Shown piece by piece: positions 1-11,448 of a stretch of DNA of 64,000 nt. The DNA comes from Lepidurus packardi. Its lineage: Eukaryota; Arthropoda; Branchiopoda; Notostraca; Triopsidae. Each line of letters opens with the position of its first letter. The first letter of the stretch is position 1. The position numbers were made by a program, and so were the translations under genes. The notes below the pieces were generated by a model. That model worked only from the letters and a program-made list of their open reading frames with translations. It did no database searches and was not told the DNA's origin. Location: contig JAKZAN010000005.1 in the NCBI GenBank assembly GCA_023053545.1, positions 11,780,001-11,844,000 on the forward strand. Direction: 5' to 3'.

Positions 1-973
1 AGTTTGCAGGCAAATCACTCCTGCTGGTGACGTTTCTTATGTCGATACTTGCCCACCCGAAGAAACGGACCAGGAAGTGGTCGTTAAGGGTTCTTTGTCA
101 ACCAAAGTGGACGCTGTCATACATCGATTGCTACTAATTCGCAAAAATGAACCTGAAGCCAAAGCTTTAGTCTTTTCGACGGTAAATTTCCACTTTGGCT
201 CCATTTTTCTTAGTAATTATTCGTTTTTGTTTTGCTTTAGATTGTTATTGTTTTATTTAGCTATTATTACTTTATTATTTTATTTAATTATTATTTATTG
301 AAAAGAATAATTTGGGTTGTTTTAGTGGCCGGATGTTCTGAAAGCAATTGGAAGAGCGTGTGGTGATAATGGGATTCGGTATTGCGATTTGATGGGAAGC
401 AAATTCCAAGAGAATTTAGCGAAATTCAAAGTAATTTTATTCCTTTCTCGTGAAATTTCCTTAGGAGAATGACTAGCGTTAAAACTAAGGTCATTCTAGG
501 AGTCTGCGGAGATTCAGGTCTTGTTGATGCCACTGAAATCAGGTGCAAATGGACTGAATCTTGTGGAAGCCACACATGTGCTCTTGGTGGAGCCGATTTT
601 GAATCCTGGCAGTGAATTGCAAGCTATTGGCCGAGTGCATCGGATTGGACAAACGAAGTGAGTAAACAAGATTAAACCAGATTCCTTTCTAGTTTTCAGA
701 GCAATGTCTTTAAACACTGTTGATTGGGTTTTTGAATATTTTCAACTTTTAAATTAATTTTCAACTTTTCAAAGGCCTACTCAAGTTCATCGTTTCTTGG
801 TGAAAAGCACTATTGAAGAAGGATTGGCTCGATTAATGCAGCGCCATGTAACTGATGCGAGTGAAACTCTTATCGCCAAAGAAAACCCTGTTACGCTGTG
901 TGAACTACGCGATCTGTTTTTGGATCAAACTTGTATGTCCACTGAAACTGCTGCAGTTGAAGAAATGCGCTAG
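1..973 (+). CDS. SHPRH: E3 ubiquitin-protein ligase SHPRH, C-terminal part (5' end outside window)
   Basis: Exons read as 1-181, 326-430, 500-657 and 775-973, all with GT-AG introns and one open frame; the stop is TAG at 971-973. The first residues (CRQITPAGDVSYVD) look like the end of the RING finger. After them comes the SNF2 helicase C-terminal lobe: VKGSLSTKVDAV, KALVFST, LLMPLKSGANGLNLVEATHV, then motif VI around ELQAIGRVHRIGQTKP and a VHRFLVKSTIEE tail. This order, with the RING just before the second helicase lobe, is typical of SHPRH/Rad5-type proteins, which are known to extend ubiquitin chains on PCNA during DNA-damage tolerance in the nucleus. The region ends in a short acidic tail (AAVEEMR). 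The N-terminal helicase lobe, linker histone domain and PHD finger would lie to the left of the window and cannot be checked. Other SNF2 ATPases share the helicase motifs, but the wording around them fits SHPRH best. Confidence 0.93.
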
Positions 974-1059
974 CGTACACTTCAAGGGTTATAATTGATA
1001 TGATATTCCAGAAGTTCTGGAAGTTTTTTTCCTTTGTTTTCGAGTTCTCCCCTTTTGCA

Positions 1060-1065
1060 AATAAA
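1060..1065 (+). promoter_or_regulatory. Polyadenylation signal AATAAA for SHPRH
   Basis: A canonical AATAAA lies 87 bases after the SHPRH stop codon, on the coding strand. Confidence 0.6.
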
Positions 1066-2023
1066 AGCCGTAAACAGAGAGATAAATTCAAGCGAATTGT
1101 TGAGAGTTGTACTGTGTAATTACGTTTAGTTTTAACAAGGTGTAGTTTGTGCTGTATCGTTAACAATTTAATTTTAATGATCAGAGCTGCTGCGCGTGGA
1201 TTGCACTAGGAAAAACAACGCGAACCGTCTAATTATTGGTTACAAAGTACAGTTTTCTCGTCTACGTAAGCTGCACGTCAATGCCACTTATACGTGATAC
1301 ATAACATACATATTGCAAATGCAACAAAAAATGAACGATATATAATGAAATTAAGACCTTAGTAGCTAGTAACTATTAACTGGGTAGTTCTGACTCAACA
1401 TACTGCGGTTTTAAGATTACTTAAAAAAAATGTCTTAATTCATAATTGAACCGACAATGAGTTAAAGAAATTAGGAATAATCTTGTTCTGTAGCCTTTAT
1501 GTATTGTCTATTTAAAAAACGTTCTTCCTGATGTTGCATGAAATCATGCATGAAATCGTTTAATAGCTATGAAGGTATTTTGCAAAGTTGGCAAGGGATG
1601 TCGCTGCTTTTGACTTTTGACACGCTTTAGGTAGTTTGCGCAATCCTCGTAAGTCGCGGGTTGTATTTACGTGAATATTTCATTCTTTTGCTTAGGAACC
1701 AAGTTGGTAACCTCTATTTAAGTTTATTCAAGTTATTCAAGTTTATTCAAGTTGGTAAACTCTATTTAGCATCCTTGAGAGAATCATCACAGGTGCGATT
1801 GTAACCTTTGTTTATGTTTTATGTTTTTGACAGGAGCTACGGGTTACGTACATAAATTAGGCCAATTTGTATAAAAACTTGACGCGAACGATTGTGTGGT
1901 TCATTCGCAATTAACACGTCGCACTCTTGCACCATGACCAGCTGTAGCTGTTGGAGTCATGGTGCGTTTAATAACGCACGTATCTCAATCACAGAAACAG
2001 ATACTAAGGGAATTGCATTGTTG
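1066..2023. other. Intergenic, no gene seen
   Basis: AT-rich DNA between the convergent ends of SHPRH and the fucosyltransferase gene. It has only short ORFs without family resemblance and a short imperfect GTTTATTCAAGTT duplication near 1725-1760. Confidence 0.5.
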
Positions 2024-3106
2024 CTACTGCAGTTGGATCCAGCCATGCTGGTTCTTGTTCCCGATATTCATGATGAGGTTTTGTTGGGAAGGGTAGACGA
2101 TGGTTTTCTGGTTAAAGAAAGCGCTCCAAAAGCCGTAAGTACCCATGGTAATGATAAGTCCGTCACTTTGCGCTAAGGTAGCCATATCCACTCCTGCGTT
2201 TTGCCCTTCGATGCCAAACTCGATCGGATACCGATTGCTGTCAAGGTTCTCCTTGCAGTAGACCAAGTCGTCGCTTATGACAAGGAATACATACTTGTTT
2301 TCCGGTGTGGCTTTTAGATTCGCTGTAAAGACTTCCATAGCTTGGTGAATGTAGTGATGATCTACCAAGGTTTCATTCCATCGTTTCTTGACAAACTTGG
2401 GGTAGTCGGTGCGTCTGATATGTACCCCAATGACGGTCTTAACTTGGCGCTTTTGCCGAATTTCATCGATCAATTGACGAGCTGCTTCTTTAATCTCGGC
2501 TCTGAATTGGAATTCGTGCAGCAGTTTAGAGCGGTGGTTGAAAGCCAACTGCACGCTCACCATGTACTGAGGGAGCTGGACGTCAAGTTTCTTCCGAAGA
2601 GAACGATGGGTAGGAAATCCGCTGTAATACTCGAATTCGCAATGCTCAGGGATAGTATTCGCCGAAGAAAGAGACAAGTTTTGGAAAACTGTGTTTAGTT
2701 CCTCAAGAACGAGTTGCGGCACGACAGTAAGGTAGCCAGAGTACCGGACGGAGAAGACGTACAAAGTGGCGTAGGTCCCGATCAGATTTCCAAGTCTTCC
2801 ACCTTTTACCATGGTTAAGATAGGCTGCGACGGACAAGTAGGTACAGAAGGAGTAGTAGGTCTAGAAGGAGTAGTAGGAATAGAAGGAGTAGTAGGAATA
2901 GAAGGAGGAGTAGGAATGTCTTGGACGGTAGTACCTTCATCATCTTGTTCGCGGGTGGATTGGTAGTTGACGTAGAGTGAAGACTTGGGTACAATGAAGT
3001 TCTCCTTGTCTTTGTCGTTGAGAAAAAGGTGTAAGGTAGCGAAGAAACCTATTATGGTAACAGCAATGAAACACCACTGAATTTGCGTAAGTATGCGAGC
3101 TTCCAT
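2024..3106 (-). CDS. Galactoside alpha-1,2-fucosyltransferase-like protein (GT11 family)
   Basis: Single-exon gene of 360 aa. It reads as a type II Golgi protein: short cytoplasmic tail, one membrane anchor at about residues 11-29, a stem, then the catalytic domain. GT11 motifs are in the right order: GGRLGN at 102-107, GVHIRRTDY with the HxRRxDY nucleotide-sugar motif at 227-235, ISDD at 277-280, and TMGTYGFWSAF at 320-330. Family enzymes transfer fucose from GDP-fucose to the 2-hydroxyl of galactose on glycans. The stem at 64-95 is a Pro/Thr/Ser repeat (PTTPSIP-like units) suited to O-glycosylation. The start at 3106 puts the anchor near the N-terminus and an AG-rich leader before it. The gene is intronless while its neighbours are split, so retroposition or expansion from an intronless copy is possible. 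The acceptor substrate cannot be told from sequence. Confidence 0.93.
   Translation of the reverse strand: MEARILTQIQWCFIAVTIIGFFATLHLFLNDKDKENFIVPKSSLYVNYQSTREQDDEGTTVQDIPTPPSIPTTPSIPTTPSRPTTPSVPTCPSQPILTMVKGGRLGNLIGTYATLYVFSVRYSGYLTVVPQLVLEELNTVFQNLSLSSANTIPEHCEFEYYSGFPTHRSLRKKLDVQLPQYMVSVQLAFNHRSKLLHEFQFRAEIKEAARQLIDEIRQKRQVKTVIGVHIRRTDYPKFVKKRWNETLVDHHYIHQAMEVFTANLKATPENKYVFLVISDDLVYCKENLDSNRYPIEFGIEGQNAGVDMATLAQSDGLIITMGTYGFWSAFFNQKTIVYPSQQNLIMNIGNKNQHGWIQLQ
2822..2917 (-). repeat. Coding Pro-Thr-Ser minisatellite in the fucosyltransferase stem
   Basis: Imperfect 21-bp units (GGAGTAGTAGGAATAGAA-like on the plus strand) encode about five PTTPSxP repeats between the membrane anchor and the catalytic domain. 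Such stems are spacers and O-glycan carriers; copy number is probably variable. Confidence 0.8.
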
Positions 3107-4152
3107 GGGGACGAATCGTTGTATTAAGGTTATTTAATAGCAATACAAACTAGGTGATCCTGCTCGTATAGCACTGTTTGTGTTTGTGGGCTTTGGTTCA
3201 GACAGTAGAGCTACAATGAGCCAACCGATGAACTACAAAGCTGGCCAAAGAATAGGGAGATTATCAAGTAGTGTGTCAGTTCGATGATTTAATTGCTTCT
3301 AAATGCACATTCGCAAGCTGGGGGAAGTCTGAATGTACCTGGGGCTTCAGTTCTACCCTGAAACATGCGTTTAATTGCAACTCCTCAGGCATTAAATGGA
3401 CAGAAACTGGTAAAAAAAATTTGATTGTGAGCAACGTTTTCTTCATGTACAAAAGTTGAACACGAATGTTCTCATCATAGTTGGGATTCTTATTTACTCA
3501 GAGGGTATTATGCAATATACTGCGTTCCCATATACTTGTATTCTTTGATCCATTCTAGCTGGATTGTACATCCTTTCTAAGAAGCTTTAAGCTATTTTTC
3601 ACAGTGCCGTTACGGCGTTTCCTTTACTTACTTAATGTTGAGCAAATCGTGCCCATGTTGAAAAACAACGAATCCTCTTTATATTGCTCAAGATAGTTGG
3701 AATTTCCCCAAGTTTGGTGAGAGAGCAAAGGACTTTCGCATAGTAGCGCGGGTATCAGAAATCCTAAACAATTTGCACCTCAACGTTGTGTAAACCATCT
3801 TTAGCACATTGCAATGCTCTGAATGCTCGCCTGTGCCCTTTGATTAACTAATTATGCTCGATTTTCGGCGCTGAAAGCGTATTTGAGCGTGGCATTAACA
3901 GATTAGGAAGGCTTCAAGTTTTCTCTTTCTCGCAATATGTTTTTTGTTCATTTTTTTTGTCCTAGCTTTACGATTCACCGCCCTAGATTTACAGATTCTA
4001 AGCTAACGATTACAAGACCGTTTTCTATTCACTTCCAAGACTTTTCATGTCCAAACATTCCTAACTTACGTAACTTTTAAAGCTTTCAACAGGCATTTAC
4101 GGAAGAATAAAGAACAGCTAGAAAACCCGCCGATAGAGGATACGTTACATAG
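3107..4152. other. Intergenic, fucosyltransferase 5' flank
   Basis: Region upstream of the minus-strand fucosyltransferase and before the tRNA. ORFs are short and unconvincing. I see no repeats, and no TATA box that can be assigned with confidence. Confidence 0.4.
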
Positions 4153-4225
4153 GCCGAAATAGCTCAGTTGGGAGAGCGTTAGACTGAAGATCTAAAGGTC
4201 CCTGGTTCGATCCCGGGTTTCGGCA
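4153..4225 (+). tRNA. tRNA-Phe (anticodon GAA)
   Basis: A complete cloverleaf of 73 nt. The acceptor stem GCCGAAA pairs exactly with TTTCGGC at 4218-4224, followed by discriminator A. The D arm carries TAGCTCAGTTGGGAGAGC (A box), the anticodon loop CTGAAGA gives GAA at 4186-4188, and the T arm carries GGTTCGATCC (B box). No intron. A run of T with one C begins two bases after the 3' end, as expected for RNA polymerase III termination. It decodes UUU and UUC. Confidence 0.97.
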
Positions 4226-5382
4226 ATTCTTTTTTTCTTCTTTCTTTACTTATAATTAATGATTATTCTTCTTTTTATTAGAAATAAAGTCACAGAGAGA
4301 AAGTCATCCTTGAAAGTATTACTTACAAAAGGCGAAAGCCTAGGATGATTAAAATTAAAAGAATATTATTATTTTTTTATTTTATGTTTTTTAGTAGAAA
4401 ATGGCAAACTAATTTAGAAATAAAAATAAATTATATATTATAAAACAATTCAACAATAATAACACAATTCGTCGAACAACACGCAAGACAAACGACATAA
4501 TGCATTCAACAAAATAGTAAACGAATAGTTACATAGATCTGAACGCTATTGCTCACTCAATTGTGATCCACTTTTTTGCATGTGCAGTCCCCTTATCATT
4601 TTAAGCAAATTAGTCTCTATCAGCATTCGGTTCGCATATAGTTTAACTAACATACTTTAACTAAAGCGGAACGAAGATTGAAAACACTGTAAGACGTTAT
4701 GAAATCGGTGATGTTAACCATAAAACGATAACAAGATCCTCTTAAGCCCGAATTAATCCCGTGCGAAGCAAATCAGCCTACTGTTTTATAGACGAGTTTC
4801 CAAGTCCAGATTTTTACAATACATGATAATATAGTGTGCCATTAGTGCGATAAAACGGTCGGGTTTTTCTTTTGTCGGCACGCGTTCCGAAAACTATCGT
4901 ATTAATTCCAGTTCATCTTGAGCATTATGCAGGAATAAAGAGTTTAAATTGGGTTACAACAAACTGAAAGTTTTCTGCCATAAAAAAACTAGGTTAAGTA
5001 ATTTTATTACGATTGTATTTGCTTACCCGCATTGCCTTACCTGTAAACCTCGCCTAACTTTACTTTCTGTTTGCACGATTCTTAACAAAACTTTCTAAAG
5101 AGTCATTGTGCCCAAGAATGATGCGAATTAGCCTTCAATGCGAATGAGCCTTCCACGAAGAACAAAGAAGGCTTTGGAAGTTATACAACGTATTCAAATA
5201 ATACGTTAGAAAAAAAAAAATATGTTATGTGGAACGCCCACGTGTAAAAGCATCTGTCTGGGCTTACGTCACAACCTTGATAATTTGGAAAACTAGGGTA
5301 TATTGCATAAGAACAATGAGCCAGTCAAACAGGTGCTTGCTGGATTCTCCCTGTGTTTATCTGTATACGTGTATATGCACAA
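4226..5382. other. Intergenic AT-rich DNA, no gene seen
   Basis: After the tRNA terminator the sequence is AT-rich, with stop codons in all frames. A 121-aa ORF at 5229-5594 (+) has no family resemblance and no splice context, so it is not called. Confidence 0.45.
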
Positions 5383-5385
5383 TTA

Positions 5386-5785
5386 TACTGTGCACCAGGC
5401 TTGCGTGTATTCAGGAAAAGGAACCCAGGATAATGTTCCATCGTATAAGACTATTGACCTTTTTCCAACAAAAGTTTGGCCTTGAGAAGAGTCCGAGGGG
5501 AAATAAGTCTCCCAAGTGCCCCAAAACTGAAAACAAACTGCGGTGCACTGACCACCGACGATTGAGTGACCATCCAGGTCAAGTAGGTACGTAGACAAAG
5601 ATTCATACGGGAAAACAGGGGTTTCGTCATCTTAGGTATGTTCGGTACGTTTGCTCTTCACCTTTTCTAAACAGGTTAAGCACCTTTTATACTTACCCGT
5701 TGATGTGGATTCAGCATGACATAGGACATTACACCCCAACCAGGATCCAATACAATTTGCAATTGACGTACATCCATTTAATATC
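5386..5785 (-). other. Possible protein-coding exons of unknown function
   Basis: Two minus-strand stretches look more like coding sequence than their surroundings. The first runs from an ATG near 5781 (MDVRQLQIVLDPGWG, then SYVMLNPHQR) to a strong donor GG|GTAAGT at 5697. The second, from about 5625 to a stop near 5386, reads VFPYESLSTYLLDLDGHS followed by a Cys- and Trp-rich segment ending PEYTQAWCTV. They would join in phase 0 across an intron, but the acceptor was not clear to me. I do not recognise the protein. If real, earlier exons could lie at 5880-6060, where another minus-strand frame is open. A chance open frame remains a serious alternative. Confidence 0.25.
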
Positions 5786-7400
5786 CGAATTATACGCCGG
5801 TTTTTCTTGGAACGATGAAGGAATATAGATAAGTAAATGCAGAACTGGATTTGGATTGTACCACTATGCTGCTGATGGTTTAACCTTCGATGCTTCCACG
5901 ATTCCAAACGGGGGTTTTCCATGAGTCGTTTAAACATGTTTCCCGTTCCTGGGCAAGGCGATGGTGGTGCCAGCCTCTAGCGGCTTCATCGTCACCACCG
6001 GGGAACTCCAGCTTGTGGAAGGACCCGTATTGCTCCATCAGCTTAGCGCTACAGCACATTTAACATCTTGCTGCCTTACTATCCCACTCAGTTCTGGTTT
6101 CGACACAGGTAAACAGAGGACAGTTTCTACCGTCCCCTTTTCCTTTCCTTGTGAAGGTAAAGTTGAGTTCCTTGCGGCCATCTCAAGCAACCTAGAAAAA
6201 CGTAAATAACTTTCAAAAAGCCTCCCAAACGCCTAAACTTTCTCTCCCTAACCATCTTTCGTGAGAATTTACAAGGATAAATACGCAGCACGTCAGAGGC
6301 AACAAGAAAAAACAAGTTCCTTTCTAAGTGTCTTTCTTTCTTAGTTCTAGTTTCTTTAAAGTGCAATGAGACAATTGCTGTAGTTGAGCGCGGCAGGAAC
6401 GGTTTATTAGTTGAAGCGATAACGAAACGAAACTCGAAGGTTTAAACGTTTTTTACCTTGAGAATTTCAACATATTCCTTTTACGTTGTACTTTTTACGG
6501 TCATTGCCTACCCATTAAACAATGCCAGTGAGAAAAGGAATAATAAAAATGAGCAGGAAGTGACCTTCATTCCCCGTTACACACAGACACACTCCAGAAT
6601 TTCAGATAGTGATACGTGAATCCTTGTGCGTGCTCCTTCAACAGTCTGAACTCCTGCCTGGCAAAGATTGGACAAGGTTTTTGGAACAGTTTTCTTGGAA
6701 AAATGGTGAAAGTGTTAAGTAGTTAAGACTTTTATGAGCCAATCTCGACAGTGGTTTACTGTTGCTAATCTTAATTGCGGCTCTAACCGCAAGAGGGAGA
6801 AAAGAAACAGGGCAAAAAAAGCGTTCTTATAAGATCATAATCTCCTCATGACAATTCCGAAAGTCCCGCGTTTGTAGTGCGTCGGTCTACAGGTGGAGGC
6901 CAGAATGGGAGTCGAGGTTATCTAATGTCCCCGGAACGGTTAAAAAACGTATAAAGAGCGACTTATAGCGTGAGCGAGCATTAAAACACACACCAGACCT
7001 TGCACATATTAGGTGCAGTCCAGTGCCAAAACCATTTAAGGCTGTACTACCTTGTAGTGCCAAACCTTGGATTTTTGTTGAGCAAGTCGAGGATTTCTAG
7101 TGCAACCAAAAGTAAATGGGATATATGTTATTTGTGGTTTAAGTTGACGCCTGTTTCCGTATCCGGGATGTCTCCCGTTATTGAAGGTATTATATACTAA
7201 ACTAGTACACTTGGATGACTTACGCATTGAATTTACATAGTTTATAACAATCGAGCAACAGGAGAACCGTTAGCAAACGTTAGATAGTTCATAAGTTCAG
7301 GTGCTGTTCAATCTTTGGTTCCCTTGCCATTCTTAGTTGGAGCACGAAACAGGTTAATTCGTGGGGCGTTACACTTCCGCTATGTATTTTTGAGGGAGTA
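5786..7400. other. Non-coding or unassigned DNA
   Basis: Segment 5940-6200 is less AT-rich than its flanks and open in frames on both strands, including a plus-strand 82-aa ORF from 5961. None can be assigned to a family. From 6200 to 7400 there is AT-rich DNA with only short ORFs. Confidence 0.4.
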
Positions 7401-7870
7401 TTGTATTGCTTCCATAGTAATGCAACAAGGAAAACTTAATTGACCTAAAAGTATGCCAAAAACATGCTTTGGAATGAAGTGCAGTCATGAGTGCATGACC
7501 GCACTTGGAATAACTTGAGTTTGATCGAGGTATTCCAGGTACTTGAGTATTTGTGTTGTATTGCTTCCATAATAATGCAACAAGAAGACCTTAATTGACC
7601 TAAAACTATGCCAAAAACATGCTTTGGCATGAAATGCAGTCATGAGTGCATGACTACACTTGGAATAACTTGAGTTTGATCGAGGTATTCCAGGTACTTG
7701 AGTATTCGAGGTACTTGAGTATTTGTGTTGTATTGCTTCCATAATAATGCAACAAGGAAACCTTAATTGACCGAAAAGTATGCCAAAAACATGCTTTGGA
7801 ATGAAATGCAGTCATGAGTGCATGACTGCACTTGGAATAACTTGAGTTTGATCGAGGTATTCGAGGTACA
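7401..7870. repeat. Three-copy tandem repeat (about 155-172 bp units) with an internal hairpin
   Basis: Copies start near 7401, 7556 and 7728. Each begins with TTGTATTGCTTCCATA-ATGCAAC and ends GTTTGATCGAGGTATTCCAGG. The second copy is longer because its last segment (GGTACTTGAGTATT) is itself repeated. Each copy contains the inverted repeat TGCAGTCATG-AGTG-CATGACTGCA, perfect in copy 3 (10-bp arms, 4-nt loop, near 7808-7831). Confidence 0.85.
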
Positions 7871-8013
7871 ACCTTGCCTCAATCAAACTTAGGTTTCTTG
7901 GAAGATGAGTAGGGTTTCGGGGTAAAAGGCGCCTTGGGTTAATTTGGCACGTTCGTCGGTGTTATTCTAAGGTGTGCCTCACTAATTTTTTTCTTTTGGG
8001 CTTTGTGATTTAG

Positions 8014-10597
8014 ATGGGCAGCCAGTTGGGTTGAGTATTCGTGAGACGAAAAAAAATGGGGTACCTGTCACGTTCACGGATGCTTCATTATACGGCGACA
8101 AGGTTGTCGTCGAGGACGATGAAGGAGGAACGTGTGGGTGGCTCTGCTTCAAACCTGGATGGCTCCAGCGGACGCGCCTAGCCAAGCACTTTTTGTTTTG
8201 GTTATGTTTGGCTGGAGCGCTCCAAGGGATTATAGTCAATGGGTTCGTGAACGTCATTGTATCCACCCTCGAAAAGCGATTTGACTTGACCTCCACTGAG
8301 AGTGGAATCATCGTGGTCGCTTACGACGTCGCCTCGCTAGTCTGTGTATTGCCTGTATCCTATTTGGGGGGACGGCCTGGAGCCTGCAAACCCAAATGGA
8401 TAGGATGGGGAATATTTATCATGGGATTCGGATCCCTCTTATTCGCCTTGCCCAACTTTATCTCGGGGTTGTATCAGGTAAGCTACCTACAGATTTTTTA
8501 GTAGTTTTGGAATGTTTTGAAGAATTTTATTGTTAAATTGTTATGTTTTGATGGTCATTTAGGCGTCAAATAACGAAGATACAGCTGGATGTTGGGCCAA
8601 TGCGACAGATTATTGCACGGTTGATTCCAAGAAAGAAACGCAATTGTCAAAGTATCAGTACTATTTCATTGCTGGGCAAGCCTTGCATGGCATCGGGGCT
8701 AGTCCGCTGTACATATTAGGGGTGACCTTCATGGATGAGTGTGTTTCCACCAAGATGTCGTCAGTGTACACGGGCATATTCTACATGGTCGCCATCTTGG
8801 GGCCGGCTTTGGGATTCGTTATTGCGTCCGAAATGCTGAAACTGTACACAGATTTTCTTTGGATCACTGCTGTTGAGTAAGCTAGAACTTGACGGAAGAG
8901 TTTGTAGAGTTATAGAGTTAATTTCACACAATTCTTTGGATATGTAGGGCTGGAATTGCAAAAGATAGTGAACTGTGGGTGGGCGCATGGTGGCTAGGGT
9001 TTGTGGTCATCGGATTAGTTTCTATAGTCGTCGCCTTCCCGATCTTGGCGTTCCCGGCAGCTTTTCCTGGTAAGAACCATACTTTAGACCATAGCATCGT
9101 AAATCTATTATTTGGGTCTTGTATACGACGGAATGCTAACGAAACTTTGTTTGTGGATGTATTTGAAGGTGTGAAAGCTATTGCTGCAGAGAAAGTATCG
9201 GAAGCTCACGAGCGAAAAGCTAAAAACCCAGAGGGCGAGGAAGATGACCTGGACGAACCGGGTAAGACGAAAACCCAGGCTTCCTTGAAAGAAATTCCGA
9301 TATTCCTGAAGGAAATCCTGCTCAACCCGACCTTCTTGGGTTTAAGTTTGGCCGGTGCTTGTGAAGCGTTCATCGTATCTGGTTTCAGTGCGTTCATTCC
9401 TAAGATCATCGAAAGTGAGTTCGCTGTGTCAGCCAGTTGGGCGGCTTTGCTGGTAGGAATGCTAGCGGTACCCGCTGGCAGCGGAGGTACCTTCTTGGGC
9501 GGTTACTTAGTGAAACACTTCCACCTATCCTGCAAGGCAGTACTGCGCTTCTGCGTCCTCTGTACCGTGTTTGCCTTTGCGTTTGTATTAGCACTACTGC
9601 TCTGGTGTCCGGAACTACCCTACGCTGGAGTAAACATTAGCTACAACGGTAGTTTGACGACCTCCGACTCGGTCGTCAACCTCACCTCGGAATGCAACAG
9701 CAATTGTAATTGTGTGACAGAAATGTTCGATCCCATCTGCGGCGTGGATAATATCATGTACTACTCTCCATGTCACGCTGGTTGTACCACCACGTACGGA
9801 AAGGGATCCAAACGTGTTTACTCGGATTGTGCGTGTATTGACGGGCCTCTGAAGAACGTTACTGTCGGTGGCCAACAGGTGGCAGCAGCGGCCACGCATC
9901 AAAAGTGCAAAAATGGCTGCGATCAGTTAACATTGTTTATGGTCTTGTTTTTCTTCCTCATCCTGTTCACCATGCTAAATTCCATGCCAGCTTTAAACGC
10001 TACATTACGCTGTGTTACCTCCCATACGCGGTCTTTTGCCTTGGGCGTGCAATGGCTCATCATCCGATCGGTAGGCAGTATTCCCTCGCCGGTGATTTTC
10101 GGCGCCATCTTTGACAGTCAGTGCCTCATGTGGCAGAGTGAATGCGGCGAAGCTGGATCCTGCGTTGTTTATAATAATTTTTCGCTTTCCAGGTAAGAAT
10201 TTTGCTGCTGAAGCTTGTTAAACTCAATTCTTTTGTTCGCCCATATGTAATTTTCTTTATTTAATCTATTTTTTATTTATTTGAAATTTGGTAATTCTTT
10301 AAAATAATTTATTGGATTTTTTAAGATTATTTGAAAGAGTTTATTGGATTTTTTACAATTATTTGAAATTATTTATTAGATTTTTTAGTATTTAAATAAT
10401 TCTTTATTTATTGAAAAATTTTTATTAGGAATATGCTGGGTTTGGGACTGGGAGCAAAGGTCATTTGCACAATATGCTTCATGTTTGCGTGGCTGTCCTA
10501 CAAGCCACCGACGAAAGCCAAAGCTGATATCAATATGTCGAAAAGTACTTCTGCGCAACAATTCGCGTACGACAATCCCGGCGTCGATCCAACGTAA
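8014..10597 (+). CDS. Solute carrier organic anion transporter (Oatp/SLCO family)
   Basis: Exons 8014-8477, 8563-8876, 8948-10192 and 10429-10597, GT-AG introns, stop TAA at 10595-10597; about 729 aa from the first visible exon. The 8014 exon begins in phase 1 after a TTTAG acceptor, so the start codon lies in an upstream exon I could not find. The first membrane span starts near KHFLFWLCLAGALQG. The family signature WVGAWWLGF is at the start of exon 3. The large extracellular loop carries a Kazal-type domain with about ten cysteines (SECNSNCNCV to YSDCACI, around 9690-9837), and a 12-span layout is plausible. Oatps are plasma-membrane carriers for amphipathic organic anions; in insects Oatp74D imports ecdysteroids. 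Which subfamily this is cannot be decided here. The C-terminal tail is short and polar (DNPGVDPT). Confidence 0.95.
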
Positions 10598-11448
10598 TTC
10601 GTTTGAAAGTGTTGGTTTATGTGTTAATATGAAAGTACTTCTTGAGTGGAGGTGATTTGTACCTTGATATATTGTGCAGTCGATTTATTATACAAATGCT
10701 AATATAGCTACCTTATTACGGACAAATTTATTGAGTGAAATACAAATTGTATTGGCCAAAGTTATCAAAACAAATATGGGTAATTATTCAAGTTACACAT
10801 GAAATTCAAGAAGATAATAATAATATCCTTAGGATTTTTGAAATTTGAAATGAACGTATTGCTGCAATCAAGCACTATAGCTGTATTGCCTTGTATTGAC
10901 TGCAAGCTAATAATTGAATTATAATTAAATAATTGCTCCAACGAAGTATTGACATCAGCTGGGATTGTTTCGTGTAATTCCAAGTCTTGAGAAGTCTTTG
11001 GCTTGGGGAGGAAGTGCTTGTTGAGGAATTGGATTGCGTTGAAAGTTAGAAATTCGTATGCATTACAAGCACTGAATTTATTGTAGATGCAATTTTGATT
11101 TATTTATTTTAATTTGCGAAATTCAGATTAGGCAAAAAATACCCGTTTGCTGGCAGGAAGCGCGGTTTTTTGCTACCTCCTTGTGCTACTTCCTGTATCT
11201 ACCCACATCACCAGAAAATGGAAACAAGTTATGAAATAGGAATGAAAAAGATAAGATTGTGGTGTAGCCACAATGTTTTTCTATGTTGACTAGCATCTTG
11301 GCCTAAAATCAGTATGCTTTGCAGCATAGTGGAGCAGTTATCTTAAAAAATGGGAGTAGGCAATACTTCGGTACCGTAGTCTTACCGCTTTGCGACGTAA
11401 TCAGTTAATACATCGGAACTTGCGACTTTACTTTGCAAGCGATCTGTA
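10598..11448. other. Intergenic region between Oatp and adhesion GPCR genes
   Basis: Holds the Oatp 3' UTR and the upstream region of the next gene. AT-rich, no convincing ORF. Confidence 0.5.

Noticed and set aside
2342..2698. 118-aa plus-strand ORF
   Set aside because: Antisense shadow of the fucosyltransferase catalytic domain.
5961..6209. 82-aa plus-strand ORF with a possible donor at its end
   Set aside because: Hydrophobic but unlike any family; the same stretch is open on the minus strand and I cannot choose.
8031..8033. TTG as the Oatp start
   Set aside because: The frame is open upstream to the acceptor at 8013 and the ATG at 8014 is out of frame, so the exon is internal.
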